A DNA stretch of 64,000 bases from Bacillota bacterium (GCA_028719885.1 JAQYLT010000036.1:1-64000); one strand, 5' to 3'; positions 56,244 to 64,000 are shown, numbered from the stretch's first letter. Program-made: numbers and translations. Notes: generated by a model not told the origin, from the letters alone.

Positions 56244-58912
56244 GCTTGAATCTCACTTTCCGGTGTGTCTGTAATCACATAGCGAGTGGTGTAGCCGCTG
56301 GAGAAGGCATCGCTGCTTCTTCTCAAGATTTCGGTCAGATTTCCCTGTTCGTCAAAACGGTAGGTATAAAGGGTGACGTAATGGAAGTTTTGGGAGCTGG
56401 ACAGGGCAAAGGTGATCTCATTCTCACTGATGACGCTGTAGTCGGCGGGGAAGTAGTAGCAGTCATAGGTATCATTGTACCAGCTCCGCTTCAGCCAGTC
56501 GCCGAAGAAGTCATTGTTAGGCTTCTGGGTATAGCTGTGGGACAGACCGTCGGCTTTATATACGTCGTGCACCTCGGTGTCGCCGTACTTCCAAATGACC
56601 TGATCCAGGTAGCTTAGGTCATAGTAGGCGTTCCTGGGGTCTGCGATCTCCTCCACCCGGTAGTTGCCGCTCAGGGTTTTCGCAATGGCGGCATCCACTC
56701 TGGCAAGGGCTTCCTCACCGCCTGCACCGAACACACCGCCGGTGGGGGCAATCTCAAATTCGGCGTACTGAATGATGGACTGGCTGCCGGAATAGAAGTA
56801 TTTGCCCATGCGGTAGACGCCCGCATCCAGATTCCCGTAGACATCCGACCAATCCACATTGAACACCTGGGTCTTGCTGCGAATGGCAATGGTGTCCGCG
56901 CCCCAGGAGGCTGTCTGGTTTTCGCCGCCCAGGCGCTCCCAGTGTTCGCCGGTTCTCTTTTCCAGCCAGTAGGAGCAGTCGGTGGTGTAATTGGATACGC
57001 CAACGGCATTGGTGGCAAGCCAAATTTCGCCGCCGCCCGGCTGCAGCAAATCGTCATCCACCCGGAAGAAGATGCCCCAGGGGGAATTGTTCTGGGCGGT
57101 AAAAGAGTCCTCCGGGGTGTAGTGATCGGTTCCGGAAGAGTAGCCGATGCTCTCTGCTTTCATGCAGCTTCTGCTTCTGGAAAGAACAGTTCCGTCCTCA
57201 TTGAGAGTTTCTTTGAGACGGTCGATGGATTCCAAACTGCCGTCCCCATTGAATCGGTAAGTATCCGTTCCATGGCAGCGGTTGCCGCGATAATCCGTCC
57301 ACACGGAGCAGAAGGTGATTTCCTCCTGGCTGATGGTGGATTTCCCCTCTGGGAAGAGGAATTGCCGGTTCTGGTCCAGCAGGAATGCGCGCTGCCAGTC
57401 GGCGCAGTCATATGCGGCATCCTCGCCGGTGACGGTGGAGGTGCAGTATTCTCCCAGATAGTGATTGACGGTATAGATGGTTCCGTTTCTGACGATGCGC
57501 TTCACCGGCTGGATGTTCCCGGCAGGACTTTCCTCGGAGAGCAGAACGTTGTAGCCTTGCTTGTTCACCACCGCGTTCAAGGCGGCATTGCAGCGCTCCA
57601 AAGCGGCCTCTTCTTCAGAGGGAAGCTGCTCCCTATAAATGCGGAAGCCGGTATAGAAGGTGGCGGATTCCGAAACGCTGGCAATGGTCTGAACGATGCG
57701 GTAATCTCCTGAAGGCAGGGAACCATAGGAGAGACTCCAATCCAAATCATTGGGCCAGGTGAGGGCGGGCTCATTCCGGGAGGTGGCAAAGCCGATGCTG
57801 TACTGCTCAAACAGGGTGCCGTTGCCGGACTGGCTGGGCACGGCTTCCCACCCGGTTCCATTCCATTTTTCCAGGAAACCATTCGCCATTTCTATGGTTT
57901 CCGAGGCGGCCATGAACCGCTCCTCAATCACGTAGACCAGCTTGCCGCCGGTGGGGGAGGTGGTATCCATCAGAACCCCCACACCCCAGTCCGGATTCTC
58001 TCCCGCATCGGGCAGGGGAGCCAAAGAAACCTCCGAAGGGTCCTGATGACTCATCTGCCGAAGCGCACCTTGGGTATCGATGACCACCTGAGCCGCTTCG
58101 GCGGGGCTGGTAATCAGGCATAGGGTGACGAAGCCCACAGCCGCGACCCCCAGCAGGCTGATCCAAAAGCCGGGCTTGCGGTAATTCAGCACGGATTTGA
58201 TGCGGTATTTCACGCTGACCTCGCCAAAGGCCACGGGGCAGGCGGCGTAGTGCACCCGGTTGGTGCTGCATTGCAGCAGGGCGGAGGAATAGGCCTTCCG
58301 CTCGTCCAGCTCCATGAACTGCACCACCCGCTGATCGCAGGCGATTTCAATATCCTTGCACAGCAGCACATAGGCAATCCACACCAGGGGATTGAACCAG
58401 TGCAGGGCCAGGGCAATGAAACCGATCATCTTAATCCAGTGGTCGCCCTTTTCCAAATGGGTCCGCTCGTGGGAGAGAATCTGCTTTTTGGTGTCCCCGG
58501 ACATGCCGGTGGGTATGTAGATTTTCGGCTTCACAAAGCCCAGCACAAAGGCGGTTTCGATCTTGTCCGATTCCCAGCCCCCGGGTACCTTTACCGCGTC
58601 CCGCACCTGGCGCTGGAGCCGGGCGTAGGAGATGACGCTGACCAGTCCAATCACTGCCGCCACGGCAGCCCAGAGAAGCAGCAGCCCAGCAGTGGGATTG
58701 ATGGGGATGGGAATGGTGAGGCCTTGGGGCTGGAGGCTGAAACGGCTGGTCACCGGAATGGGCATCAGCAGCCGAATTCCCGCCAGCATCCACAGGAAGC
58801 AGATGTACTTTTTCGGGGTTTTCTTCAGCAGAAGCCGCAGCAGGATCACGGCGAGAATGACGATGCTGCCGTGAAAGCTGGCGGTGAGAAGGCTTTGAAA
58901 GAAGGTACTCAT
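56210..58912 (-). CDS. M56 (BlaR1/MecR1-type) membrane metalloprotease with a novel extracellular sensor
   Basis: The 900-residue protein has TM helices near 15-28, 37-52, 75-97 and 165-183. The zinc site is SHERTH (His148, Glu149, His152) with a distal Glu189 in DIEIACDQ. A last TM at about 257-275 leads outside. The remaining 620 residues lack the penicillin-binding domain of BlaR1. They hold two tandem copies of an Ig-like strand set (YGSLPSGDYRIV near 390, VYGNLDAGVYRM near 694), each followed by a similar domain (ISQEEITF...YRFNGDGSL and ISENEITF...YRFDEQGNL). Family proteases cleave a cognate BlaI repressor on sensing a signal. Start ATG 58912 has AGGAGG 7 bases upstream; ATG 58918 overlaps the blaI stop. 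Confidence 0.88.
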   Translation of the reverse strand: MSTFFQSLLTASFHGSIVILAVILLRLLLKKTPKKYICFLWMLAGIRLLMPIPVTSRFSLQPQGLTIPIPINPTAGLLLLWAAVAAVIGLVSVISYARLQRQVRDAVKVPGGWESDKIETAFVLGFVKPKIYIPTGMSGDTKKQILSHERTHLEKGDHWIKMIGFIALALHWFNPLVWIAYVLLCKDIEIACDQRVVQFMELDERKAYSSALLQCSTNRVHYAACPVAFGEVSVKYRIKSVLNYRKPGFWISLLGVAAVGFVTLCLITSPAEAAQVVIDTQGALRQMSHQDPSEVSLAPLPDAGENPDWGVGVLMDTTSPTGGKLVYVIEERFMAASETIEMANGFLEKWNGTGWEAVPSQSGNGTLFEQYSIGFATSRNEPALTWPNDLDWSLSYGSLPSGDYRIVQTIASVSESATFYTGFRIYREQLPSEEEAALERCNAALNAVVNKQGYNVLLSEESPAGNIQPVKRIVRNGTIYTVNHYLGEYCTSTVTGEDAAYDCADWQRAFLLDQNRQFLFPEGKSTISQEEITFCSVWTDYRGNRCHGTDTYRFNGDGSLESIDRLKETLNEDGTVLSRSRSCMKAESIGYSSGTDHYTPEDSFTAQNNSPWGIFFRVDDDLLQPGGGEIWLATNAVGVSNYTTDCSYWLEKRTGEHWERLGGENQTASWGADTIAIRSKTQVFNVDWSDVYGNLDAGVYRMGKYFYSGSQSIIQYAEFEIAPTGGVFGAGGEEALARVDAAIAKTLSGNYRVEEIADPRNAYYDLSYLDQVIWKYGDTEVHDVYKADGLSHSYTQKPNNDFFGDWLKRSWYNDTYDCYYFPADYSVISENEITFALSSSQNFHYVTLYTYRFDEQGNLTEILRRSSDAFSSGYTTRYVITDTPESEIQAWVEQVEAARS

Positions 58913-58914
58913 AT

Positions 58915-59277
58915 TCATTCCTCCTGGTAGCTGTCGATCATGGCCTGCAATTGTTCCACTTCGGATTTGGTCAGACGCTTGCTTTTGGAAAAGGCAGCCA
59001 GGAAGGCAGGCATGGAGCCCTCAAAGGTTTCCTCCATCATTTCCTCCAGCCTGGCCTTCTGGGCCTCTTCCTTGGAAATCAGGCTGGTCACAATGGTATT
59101 CTCATTCTGCACAACCCCCCGCTCCGCCAGACGGCGGATGACGGTGTAGGTGGTGGCCTTGGACCAGCCCAGCTGCTCCTTGCACAGGGAAACCAGCTTG
59201 GTGGAATTCACCGGCTCATTTTCCCAAAGCAGCAGGCAAAACCGGTATTCGCTTTCAAAAATCTTTGGGGTCGCCAT
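58915..59277 (-). CDS. BlaI/MecI/CopY-family transcriptional repressor
   Basis: The 120-residue protein is of standard BlaI size. Its winged helix spans 8-75 (ESEYRFCLLLWENEPVNSTK, then GWSKATTYTVIRRLAERGVV) and its C-terminal dimerisation helix bundle carries the usual cleavable linker region (AFLAAFSKSKRLTKSEVEQL). It lies 15 bases after the beta-helix gene and two bases before the M56 start, in the repressor-protease order known from bla and mec loci. It probably binds the two dyads upstream of the operon and represses all its genes, including its own. The ligand-binding cysteines of CopY are absent. Confidence 0.9.
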   Translation of the reverse strand: MATPKIFESEYRFCLLLWENEPVNSTKLVSLCKEQLGWSKATTYTVIRRLAERGVVQNENTIVTSLISKEEAQKARLEEMMEETFEGSMPAFLAAFSKSKRLTKSEVEQLQAMIDSYQEE

Positions 59278-59292
59278 GGCAATTCCTCCTCG

Positions 59293-60090
59293 TCAGTTTC
59301 CGATGTAGTTGTTGTCCTTTTTCACGCCGTCGATGGTGATGTTTTCGGTGTCGTGGAGCATGAAAGGCGTGCCGTCGTAGCGGACACCGTCATACACCTC
59401 GCCCAAATCCCGGATGGTGTTGCCGTTGAAAGTGACATCCTTGCAGCCCACCATGTAAATGCCGCCCCAGCTGCATTCATAGATATCGCAGTTTGCAACC
59501 TGGATGTTCTTGGACATGTCTGCCCAAACACCAACCACGCCGCAGCCATACAGGCCGCAGTTGTTGATGAGGATATCCTGGCTGCCCCGGAAGCCGATGA
59601 CACCGCCAGTGCAGGAGCCGGGCTCGATGGTGTGTCCGGCGGTGAAGCCCTCCACGGTGATGGCGCTGCAGTTTTCAAAATTGATTACGTGGGCGTAACG
59701 GGGACGGGCGGATACGGTGTGAGCGGTGATGTCGTCTCCCTCGGCCCGGATGGTCAGGTTGCTCAAATCCCGGATGGTGAGCTGAACACCGTCGAATACC
59801 TCTTCCCAGTAGTAGTATTCCGTGCTGGTCTTGCCGTATCCCGTTGCAGTGCTCAAATCGAAATATTCTGCATCCAGAATGATTTCCGTGTCCGGAGCCA
59901 GAGCGGCCAGAAGCTCATCCACGCTGGAAACGTGCACCTGGGTCTGGTCGCCGGTGGATACGGGGGTGAATTCCGCCATGGCGGGCTTCGTTTCTTCGGT
60001 GGACTGCGCCATGGCGATGGGAAGGTAGCAGCTTGCCGCCAGAGTGAGCAGCAGCGCAAGGCTGAGAAGAATGCGGAATGCTTGTTTCAT
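59293..60090 (-). CDS. secreted single-module beta-helix protein, first gene of the BlaI-controlled operon
   Basis: The 265-residue protein has a signal peptide (cut after AMA at 28; the Cys at 21 lacks a proper lipobox). The mature part is one module homologous to the 9096-10745 protein. It opens VDELLAALAPDTEIIL, then YYYWEEVFDGVQLTIR, the shared GHTIEPGSCTGGV signature and coils NNCGLYGCG, NCDIYECS and TFNGNTIRD. It is the operon's output gene in the place where beta-lactamase sits in bla systems. No catalytic residues can be assigned; polysaccharide binding or lysis, or cell-wall protection, are possibilities. ATG 60090 has AAGGAG upstream. Confidence 0.82.
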   Translation of the reverse strand: MKQAFRILLSLALLLTLAASCYLPIAMAQSTEETKPAMAEFTPVSTGDQTQVHVSSVDELLAALAPDTEIILDAEYFDLSTATGYGKTSTEYYYWEEVFDGVQLTIRDLSNLTIRAEGDDITAHTVSARPRYAHVINFENCSAITVEGFTAGHTIEPGSCTGGVIGFRGSQDILINNCGLYGCGVVGVWADMSKNIQVANCDIYECSWGGIYMVGCKDVTFNGNTIRDLGEVYDGVRYDGTPFMLHDTENITIDGVKKDNNYIGN

Positions 60091-60116
60091 TTGGATCGTC
60101 TCCTTTTTAAAAATTG

Positions 60117-60160
60117 GTCTAACGCGCTAAACCTCATGCTTGAAGTCTAACACGTTAAAC
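60117..60160. promoter_or_regulatory. two operator-like dyads (putative BlaI-family sites)
   Basis: Minus-strand sites GTTTAACGTGTTAGAC (60145-60160) and GTTTAGCGCGTTAGAC (60117-60132) differ in only two bases, are imperfect palindromes (TCTAAC...GTTAAA) and lie 28 bases apart. The first spans the spacer and overlaps the -10; the second lies just downstream of the start site. This is the layout expected for repression by a dimeric BlaI-type protein, encoded two genes on. Confidence 0.7.
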
Positions 60161-60172
60161 CAGTTCTGTCAA
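60144..60172 (-). promoter_or_regulatory. sigma-A promoter of the BlaI/M56 operon
   Basis: On the minus strand perfect TTGACA (60167-60172), 17-base spacer, TAGACT (60144-60149). The weak -10 lies inside the first dyad. Start codon 54 bases downstream. Confidence 0.65.
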
Positions 60173-60195
60173 GGACTATTTTGAAATCTTAAGAA

Positions 60196-60405
60196 TTTCC
60201 AGAGGTGATTCGTAGGGAACGGATTTATCCGTTCCGCCCGGTAACGTTTTCATGGGGTGCACGTTGGATGGGAAAATGTTAAAAAAGGAAACCGTTACCA
60301 TCCAACGAACCATGGATGTTAATTGACATTTCGGAACGGATAAATTCGTTCCCTACGCACACATTGGAACATATCCCATTCAACGAACCTGACAAATTCC
60401 AATTT
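60196..60405. repeat. palindromic repeat element, copy 3 (MITE-like, inverted relative to copies 1 and 2)
   Basis: CGTAGGGAACGGATTTATCC (from 60211) faces a terminal TTCGTTCCCTACG (to 60357), with outer similarity to TGACAAATTCCAATTTAT (to about 60407), which also ends copy 1 on the opposite strand. The interior is nearly the reverse complement of copy 2. It lies in the 579-base gap between the beta-helix operon promoter and the lipoprotein gene and has no ORF. Confidence 0.82.
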
Positions 60406-60464
60406 ATCGGGGCAGTACCGGTCGAGGGGCCCAGGAGTTGTGGGTCGATTGCCCAAGGTTCGTA

Positions 60465-60505
60465 ACGAATTGGCCGCGGGGCCTCCCCGCCGAATTCCAA
60501 TTCGT
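60465..60505. other. GC-rich inverted repeat in the intergenic gap
   Basis: ACGAATTGG (60465-60473) faces CCAATTCGT (60497-60505), with an inner CGGGG/CCCCG. It is not followed by a T-run, so it is not a typical terminator. Nothing else is recognisable between 60406 and 60578. Confidence 0.45.
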
Positions 60506-60578
60506 CTGATTGCTGCCTGGAACTGATTACCACAATGTGAATTTTTTGTGCTGCAATCTTAAGATTCTCTTTTCCTCA

Positions 60579-60607
60579 TTGACTTTCTCAAACCCACTGG
60601 ATATAAT
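60579..60607 (+). promoter_or_regulatory. near-consensus sigma-A promoter of the lipoprotein gene
   Basis: TTGACT, 17-base spacer, perfect TATAAT; start codon 63 bases downstream. Confidence 0.75.
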
Positions 60608-60669
60608 TACCTCGCCGTTTTAAAAACGGCGTTGCAGAACGAATTTTTACCAGATAAAAGGAGATTCAA

Positions 60670-61395
60670 ATGAAATATCAAAAAATGATTTTCTTTGGCT
60701 TGGCCCTTTCCCTTACATTGGCCCTTTCCGCCTGTGAAGCGTCCTCCCGGGAGCCGGACCTTGCCCAGCAGTCCACCGCCCCGGTGGAGCAGATCATTGA
60801 CACTTCGGAACAGACTACAGCCACCCTCCCGACCTCCCAGTTTTGGGACGATGTGGTGGAGCTGGTAAATCCGACAGGGGATACCACCACGGTTTACAAG
60901 CTGGACGATGGCCGGTATCTGGACCGGATGGACCGTTTCTTCACCTATGACGGTGTGGAGAACTGGACCTGTGACGATGGCAGCATCTGGAACCGGAAGC
61001 CCGATGCCACGGCAGCCACCACAAATGTCTATGCCGAATTTGCCATTGAGCGTTTGCTGGCCCAGCGCCCTGACCATTTCTTCTTCAGTGACGCGGCCGG
61101 AAACGAATATGCCAGCAAGGTGGTGCTTTCCTTTGACACTACCATCACCAATTTCCGTTTTCTCCAATTGGAAGGGAATTTCGACCAGGCAGGGGAGTTC
61201 CTCTGCACCGACATGCAGGTGCTCTATTCCAGGGACGAAATCACCGAAAACGATCTGATGGTGGTGGAAACGGTATTGGAGGGCCTGGCGCCCAACCGGG
61301 GCATCAGCTTTGTGGATGCAGGTGGGAATACCCGGTATTACTATCTCACCGTCAGCGGGGAGGACAATGTGCCGCTGCTGACTCCGTTCCAATAA
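60670..61395 (+). CDS. lipoprotein of unknown function
   Basis: The 241-residue protein has a clear lipobox (LSAC, Cys22), followed by a Ser/Thr/Gln-rich linker to about residue 55. A globular part (FWDDVVELVNPTGDTTTVYK, TYDGVENWTCDDGSIW) ends in a beta-rich stretch. No family is recognised. AAAAGGAG precedes ATG 60670. It is a single gene between its own promoter and the pgi promoter; the short gap before pgi has no terminator, so some read-through into pgi is possible. Confidence 0.7.
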   Translation: MKYQKMIFFGLALSLTLALSACEASSREPDLAQQSTAPVEQIIDTSEQTTATLPTSQFWDDVVELVNPTGDTTTVYKLDDGRYLDRMDRFFTYDGVENWTCDDGSIWNRKPDATAATTNVYAEFAIERLLAQRPDHFFFSDAAGNEYASKVVLSFDTTITNFRFLQLEGNFDQAGEFLCTDMQVLYSRDEITENDLMVVETVLEGLAPNRGISFVDAGGNTRYYYLTVSGEDNVPLLTPFQ

Positions 61396-61417
61396 CCGGG
61401 AAAAGGACAGATTGTTG

Positions 61418-61446
61418 TTGCTATTTCCTCAAAATCGTAGTATAAT
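61418..61446 (+). promoter_or_regulatory. sigma-A promoter of pgi
   Basis: TTGCTA, 17-base spacer, perfect TATAAT; start codon 62 bases downstream. Confidence 0.65.
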
Positions 61447-61507
61447 GCCCATGAAAGTAGTCCCTTCCAGATTTCAAACATTTTCTACATATGAGGAGGA
61501 AATCCAC

Positions 61508-63088
61508 ATGATCGCATGGAAAAACATGGATTCTCTGGCTTCTTACCGGAAGCTGGGGGAGATGAAGCGGGTGAACCTGGCTGCTGCCATGGCTGGAGAA
61601 AGCGGCGCAGATCGTGTCAAAGCCTACACGGTTCCCATGGGCGCCGGGATGGCGTTCAATTATGGCGCCAGACCTGTTGACGATGAGATTCTCTCTGCCC
61701 TTTCTGAATTCGCCAAGGAAGCTCAGCTGACCGAGAAATTCGCCGCTCTGTATAACGGCGAGGTCATCAACACCGGCGAGAAGCGGCGTGTGCTGCATCA
61801 CCTGTGCCGGGGCCAGCTGGGTGAGGACGTTGTGGCCGACGGCGTGAACAAGCGGGAGTTCTACCTGGGGGAGCAGAAGAAGATTGCCGATTTTGCGAAC
61901 AAGGTTCATTCCGGCGAGATCGCCAATGCTGCCGGTGAGAAATTCACCACCGTCTGTCAGATCGGCATCGGCGGCTCCGATCTGGGCCCCCGGGCCATCT
62001 ACCTGGCGCTGGAAAACTGGGCCAAGGTCAACGGCACCCTGAAAATGAAGGCTGCTTTCATCTCCAATGTGGACCCCGACGATGCAGCCGGTGTGCTGAG
62101 CAACCTGGATTTGGTCCACTCCCTGTTTATCCTGGTCTCCAAATCCGGCACCACCCTGGAAACCCTGACCAACGAGTCTTTTGTCAAGGACGCTTTGAAA
62201 AAGGCGGGACTGAACCCCTCCAAGCATATGATTGCCGTGACCAGCGAGACTTCTCCGCTGGCTAAGAGCGCCGACTATCTGGCAGCTTTCTTCATGGATG
62301 ATTACATCGGCGGCCGGTTCTCCTCTTCCTCCGGCGTGGGCGGCGCAGTGCTGTCCCTGGCCTTTGGACCTGATGTGTTCGCCAAATTCCTGGAGGGTGC
62401 CTCTGAGGCGGATAAACTGGCAAAGAATGAAAAGCTGACCGAAAATCCCGCCATGCTGGATGCCCTCATCGGCGTTTATGAGCGGAACATCCTGGGCTAT
62501 CCCACCACTGCCGTGCTGCCCTATTCCCAGGCCCTCAGCCGGTTCCCGGCCCATTTGCAGCAGCTGGACATGGAGTCCAACGGCAAGTCTGTGAACCGTT
62601 TCGGCGAGCCCGTTCACTACGCCACCGGCCCCGTGATTTTCGGCGAGCCTGGCACCAACGGTCAGCACTCTTTCTATCAGCTGCTGCACCAGGGCACCGA
62701 TCTCATTCCGCTGCAGTTTGTCGGCTTCCGGAACAGCCAGATGGGCACCGATGTGGTGATTCAGGGCAGCACCAGCCAGCAAAAGCTCTGCGCCAATGTG
62801 GCCGCTCAGATTGTGGCTTTTGCCTGTGGCAAGGACGATGAAAACCTGAATAAGAAGTTCAATGGCGGTCGTCCCTCCAGCATCATCATTGGCGACAAGC
62901 TGACTCCCCAGGCGGTTGGCGCTCTGCTGGCCCACTTTGAGAACAAGGTGATGTTCCAGGGCTTTGCCTGGAACGTGAACTCCTTTGACCAGGAGGGCGT
63001 CCAGCTGGGCAAGATTCTGGCCAAGAAGGTTTTGGCCCATGACTGCGACGGCGCACTGAAGGTTTACAGCGAGCTGCTGAACATCTGA
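61508..63088 (+). CDS. pgi: glucose-6-phosphate isomerase
   Basis: The 526-residue cytosolic enzyme interconverts glucose-6-phosphate and fructose-6-phosphate in glycolysis. Two SIS domains are visible: the first with IGIGGSDLGPRAIYLAL and SKSGTTLETLTN, the second with the active-site GEPGTNGQHSFYQLLHQGT. The signatures DDYIGGRFSSSSGVGG and NSFDQEGVQLGKILAKKV are also present. ATG 61508 has GAGGAGGA 7 bases upstream; upstream in-frame ATGs lie at or just after the promoter. It is monocistronic, ending at a strong terminator. Confidence 0.96.
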   Translation: MIAWKNMDSLASYRKLGEMKRVNLAAAMAGESGADRVKAYTVPMGAGMAFNYGARPVDDEILSALSEFAKEAQLTEKFAALYNGEVINTGEKRRVLHHLCRGQLGEDVVADGVNKREFYLGEQKKIADFANKVHSGEIANAAGEKFTTVCQIGIGGSDLGPRAIYLALENWAKVNGTLKMKAAFISNVDPDDAAGVLSNLDLVHSLFILVSKSGTTLETLTNESFVKDALKKAGLNPSKHMIAVTSETSPLAKSADYLAAFFMDDYIGGRFSSSSGVGGAVLSLAFGPDVFAKFLEGASEADKLAKNEKLTENPAMLDALIGVYERNILGYPTTAVLPYSQALSRFPAHLQQLDMESNGKSVNRFGEPVHYATGPVIFGEPGTNGQHSFYQLLHQGTDLIPLQFVGFRNSQMGTDVVIQGSTSQQKLCANVAAQIVAFACGKDDENLNKKFNGGRPSSIIIGDKLTPQAVGALLAHFENKVMFQGFAWNVNSFDQEGVQLGKILAKKVLAHDCDGALKVYSELLNI

Positions 63089-63097
63089 TAAAAGGAT

Positions 63098-63129
63098 AAC
63101 CCGGGATTTCCTGCGTGGAATCCCGGGTT
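63098..63129 (+). terminator. rho-independent terminator of pgi
   Basis: AACCCGGGATT pairs with AATCCCGGGTT over a 10-base loop, followed by TTGTTTTT. It lies a few bases from the end of the convergent MATE gene. Confidence 0.87.
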
Positions 63130-63135
63130 TTGTTT

Positions 63136-64000
63136 TTAGCTTTTTTGATTTAATTCTTTGTAGGTGCCAATGATGAGTATCACAGCAACAAGGAATGTCA
63201 GCGCGTCGGACAGGGGCATGGAGTACAGCACCCCGTCCAGTCCAAAGAAAACCGGCAGCAGCAGCGCAAATCCCACACCGAAGACGATTTCCCGAATCAT
63301 GGAGAGAATCGTGGAGGCGGCCGCCTTGCCCATGGCCTGCAAAAAGATGAAGCATGCCTTGTTCACACAGGCAAAGACCATCATGCACAGGTAAACGCGG
63401 AAGGCTTTCACCGCGAATTCCGTATAGTATGCGCTCTCGTTGGCCGCGCCAAAAATGCCGATCAGCTGCCGGGGGAAGCACTCCACCAGAATCAGCGCCG
63501 CCAGACCCACTCCGGCCTCAGAGATGAGAAGCCTGGTAAACAGCTCTTTTACGCGGTCCCGCTTTCCTGCGCCCATATTAAATCCCACAATGGGAATGCA
63601 GCCGGCTGCGAGGCCAACCACGATGGAGATGACAATTTGGAAGAATTTCATCACAATCCCAACCACGGCCATTGGAATCTGGGCGTATTGCTCCTGGCCG
63701 AAGATGGGGTCCATTCCGCCGTATTTCCGCAGCATGTTATTGATGGCAGCCATAGCGGCCACCAGACTGATTTGTGAAAGAAAGCTGGTAATACCCAAAA
63801 CCAGCGTTTTTCCGCAGACAGAGCCGGACAGCCGATAGTGACAGCTTTTCGGCTTGATGATTTTCATGTTTATCAGGTAGTAAAGCGCCAAAAACGCGGT
63901 CACCATTTGCCCGAGGACGGTGGCCACCGCCGCGCCCATCATTCCCCAGCGGAATCCGAAAATGAAAATCGGATCGAAAATGATGTTGACAAGAGCGCCC
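63136..64000 (-). CDS. MATE-family efflux transporter (C-terminal part, runs off the right edge)
   Basis: The open frame continues to the window end, so the N terminus is missing. The visible 288 codons begin in the typical NIIFDPIFIFGFRWGMMGAA segment, the end of the first MATE half. Six further hydrophobic segments follow, including the QIPMAVVGIVMKFFQIVIS and GCIPIVGFNMGAGKRDRVKE blocks that mark the second half. Family members export drugs or metabolites using Na+ or H+ gradients; the substrate is not predictable. The stop lies close to the pgi terminator. Confidence 0.88.
   Translation of the reverse strand, partial: GALVNIIFDPIFIFGFRWGMMGAAVATVLGQMVTAFLALYYLINMKIIKPKSCHYRLSGSVCGKTLVLGITSFLSQISLVAAMAAINNMLRKYGGMDPIFGQEQYAQIPMAVVGIVMKFFQIVISIVVGLAAGCIPIVGFNMGAGKRDRVKELFTRLLISEAGVGLAALILVECFPRQLIGIFGAANESAYYTEFAVKAFRVYLCMMVFACVNKACFIFLQAMGKAAASTILSMIREIVFGVGFALLLPVFFGLDGVLYSMPLSDALTFLVAVILIIGTYKELNQKS

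Noticed and set aside
56210..60090. A beta-lactam resistance locus
   Set aside because: The repressor and protease families match, but there is no beta-lactamase or PBP gene and no penicillin-binding motif set in the sensor region.
61421..63481. 686-codon minus-strand open frame across pgi
   Set aside because: pgi is unambiguous on the plus strand; the antisense frame also crosses a terminator and the end of the MATE gene.
1..64000. tRNA, rRNA, riboswitch or CRISPR loci
   Set aside because: I looked in all gaps over about 150 bases and saw no cloverleaf, conserved riboswitch core or repeat-spacer array; a covariance-model search would be needed to exclude weak RNA elements.

Overview
The window looks like a chromosomal segment of a Gram-positive gut-type Clostridia bacterium, most likely Oscillospirales/Ruminococcaceae-like. 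The evidence is indirect. Shine-Dalgarno sites are strong (AAGGAGG), promoters are sigma-A-type TTGACA/TATAAT, and lipoprotein and signal peptides are Gram-positive in style. Cell-wall and regulator families are Firmicutes-typical (BlaI/M56, DUF1934 next to murC-ddl, large InlB-repeat surface proteins, SBP-plus-hybrid-kinase pairs). Base composition is moderately GC-rich. There is no rRNA or tRNA, so the taxonomy is inference.

Layout. 1-140: 5' end of a group II intron (minus strand) sitting directly behind the terminator of a class I aminotransferase gene (182-1489). 1.67-2.3 kb: a small hypothetical ORF and a divergent XRE regulator with a dyad operator. 2.4-6.4 kb: a Fe3+/polyamine-type ABC importer operon (binding protein, fused double permease, ATPase). 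6.45-8.74 kb: RF3 (prfC) behind a six-codon leader ORF in a hairpin, plus a DUF5662-like gene. 9-10.9 kb: a secreted two-module beta-helix protein followed by a relic of an ABC exporter. 11-13.9 kb: murC, ddl and a DUF1934 gene. 14.4-19 kb: a solute-binding lipoprotein overlapping a membrane hybrid histidine kinase. 19.3-21.9 kb: a FecR-like lipoprotein with 13 Cys/His repeats. 22.2-23.5 kb: a cysteine desulfidase/serine dehydratase-alpha family gene. 23.6-29.6 kb: a complete oligopeptide/dipeptide ABC importer plus a small membrane protein. 29.7-30.8 kb: ychF (minus).

30.9-45.7 kb looks accessory. It holds an excisionase-like relic, a regulator with an HTH at each end, a small Cys-containing protein, a 3976-residue secreted protein with InlB-type repeats and a 927-codon internal duplication, and a minimal subtilase. 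45.8-47.8 kb: two secreted/lipoprotein genes of unknown function behind a duplicated promoter unit. 48-55.1 kb: a soluble hybrid kinase, a VOC protein, a GH36 alpha-galactosidase and an SGNH hydrolase. 55.1-56 kb: a DUF218 protein (minus).

56.07-60.17 kb is, in my view, the most interesting unit. It is a minus-strand operon of a secreted beta-helix protein, a BlaI-type repressor, an M56 (BlaR1-like) membrane protease and a 56-residue protein. Two operator-like dyads lie over and beside the operon promoter. No beta-lactamase is present, and the protease's penicillin sensor is replaced by a duplicated Ig-like/unknown extracellular region. The window ends with a lipoprotein gene, pgi and the 3' part of a MATE transporter.

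Three copies of a roughly 200-bp palindromic repeat (8.8, 14.1 and 60.3 kb) share terminal and internal sequence and look like a MITE-type element. Two of them lie upstream of genes for secreted proteins. The third lies just beyond the promoter of the second beta-helix gene. All function statements rest on motif recognition by eye; no database search was run.
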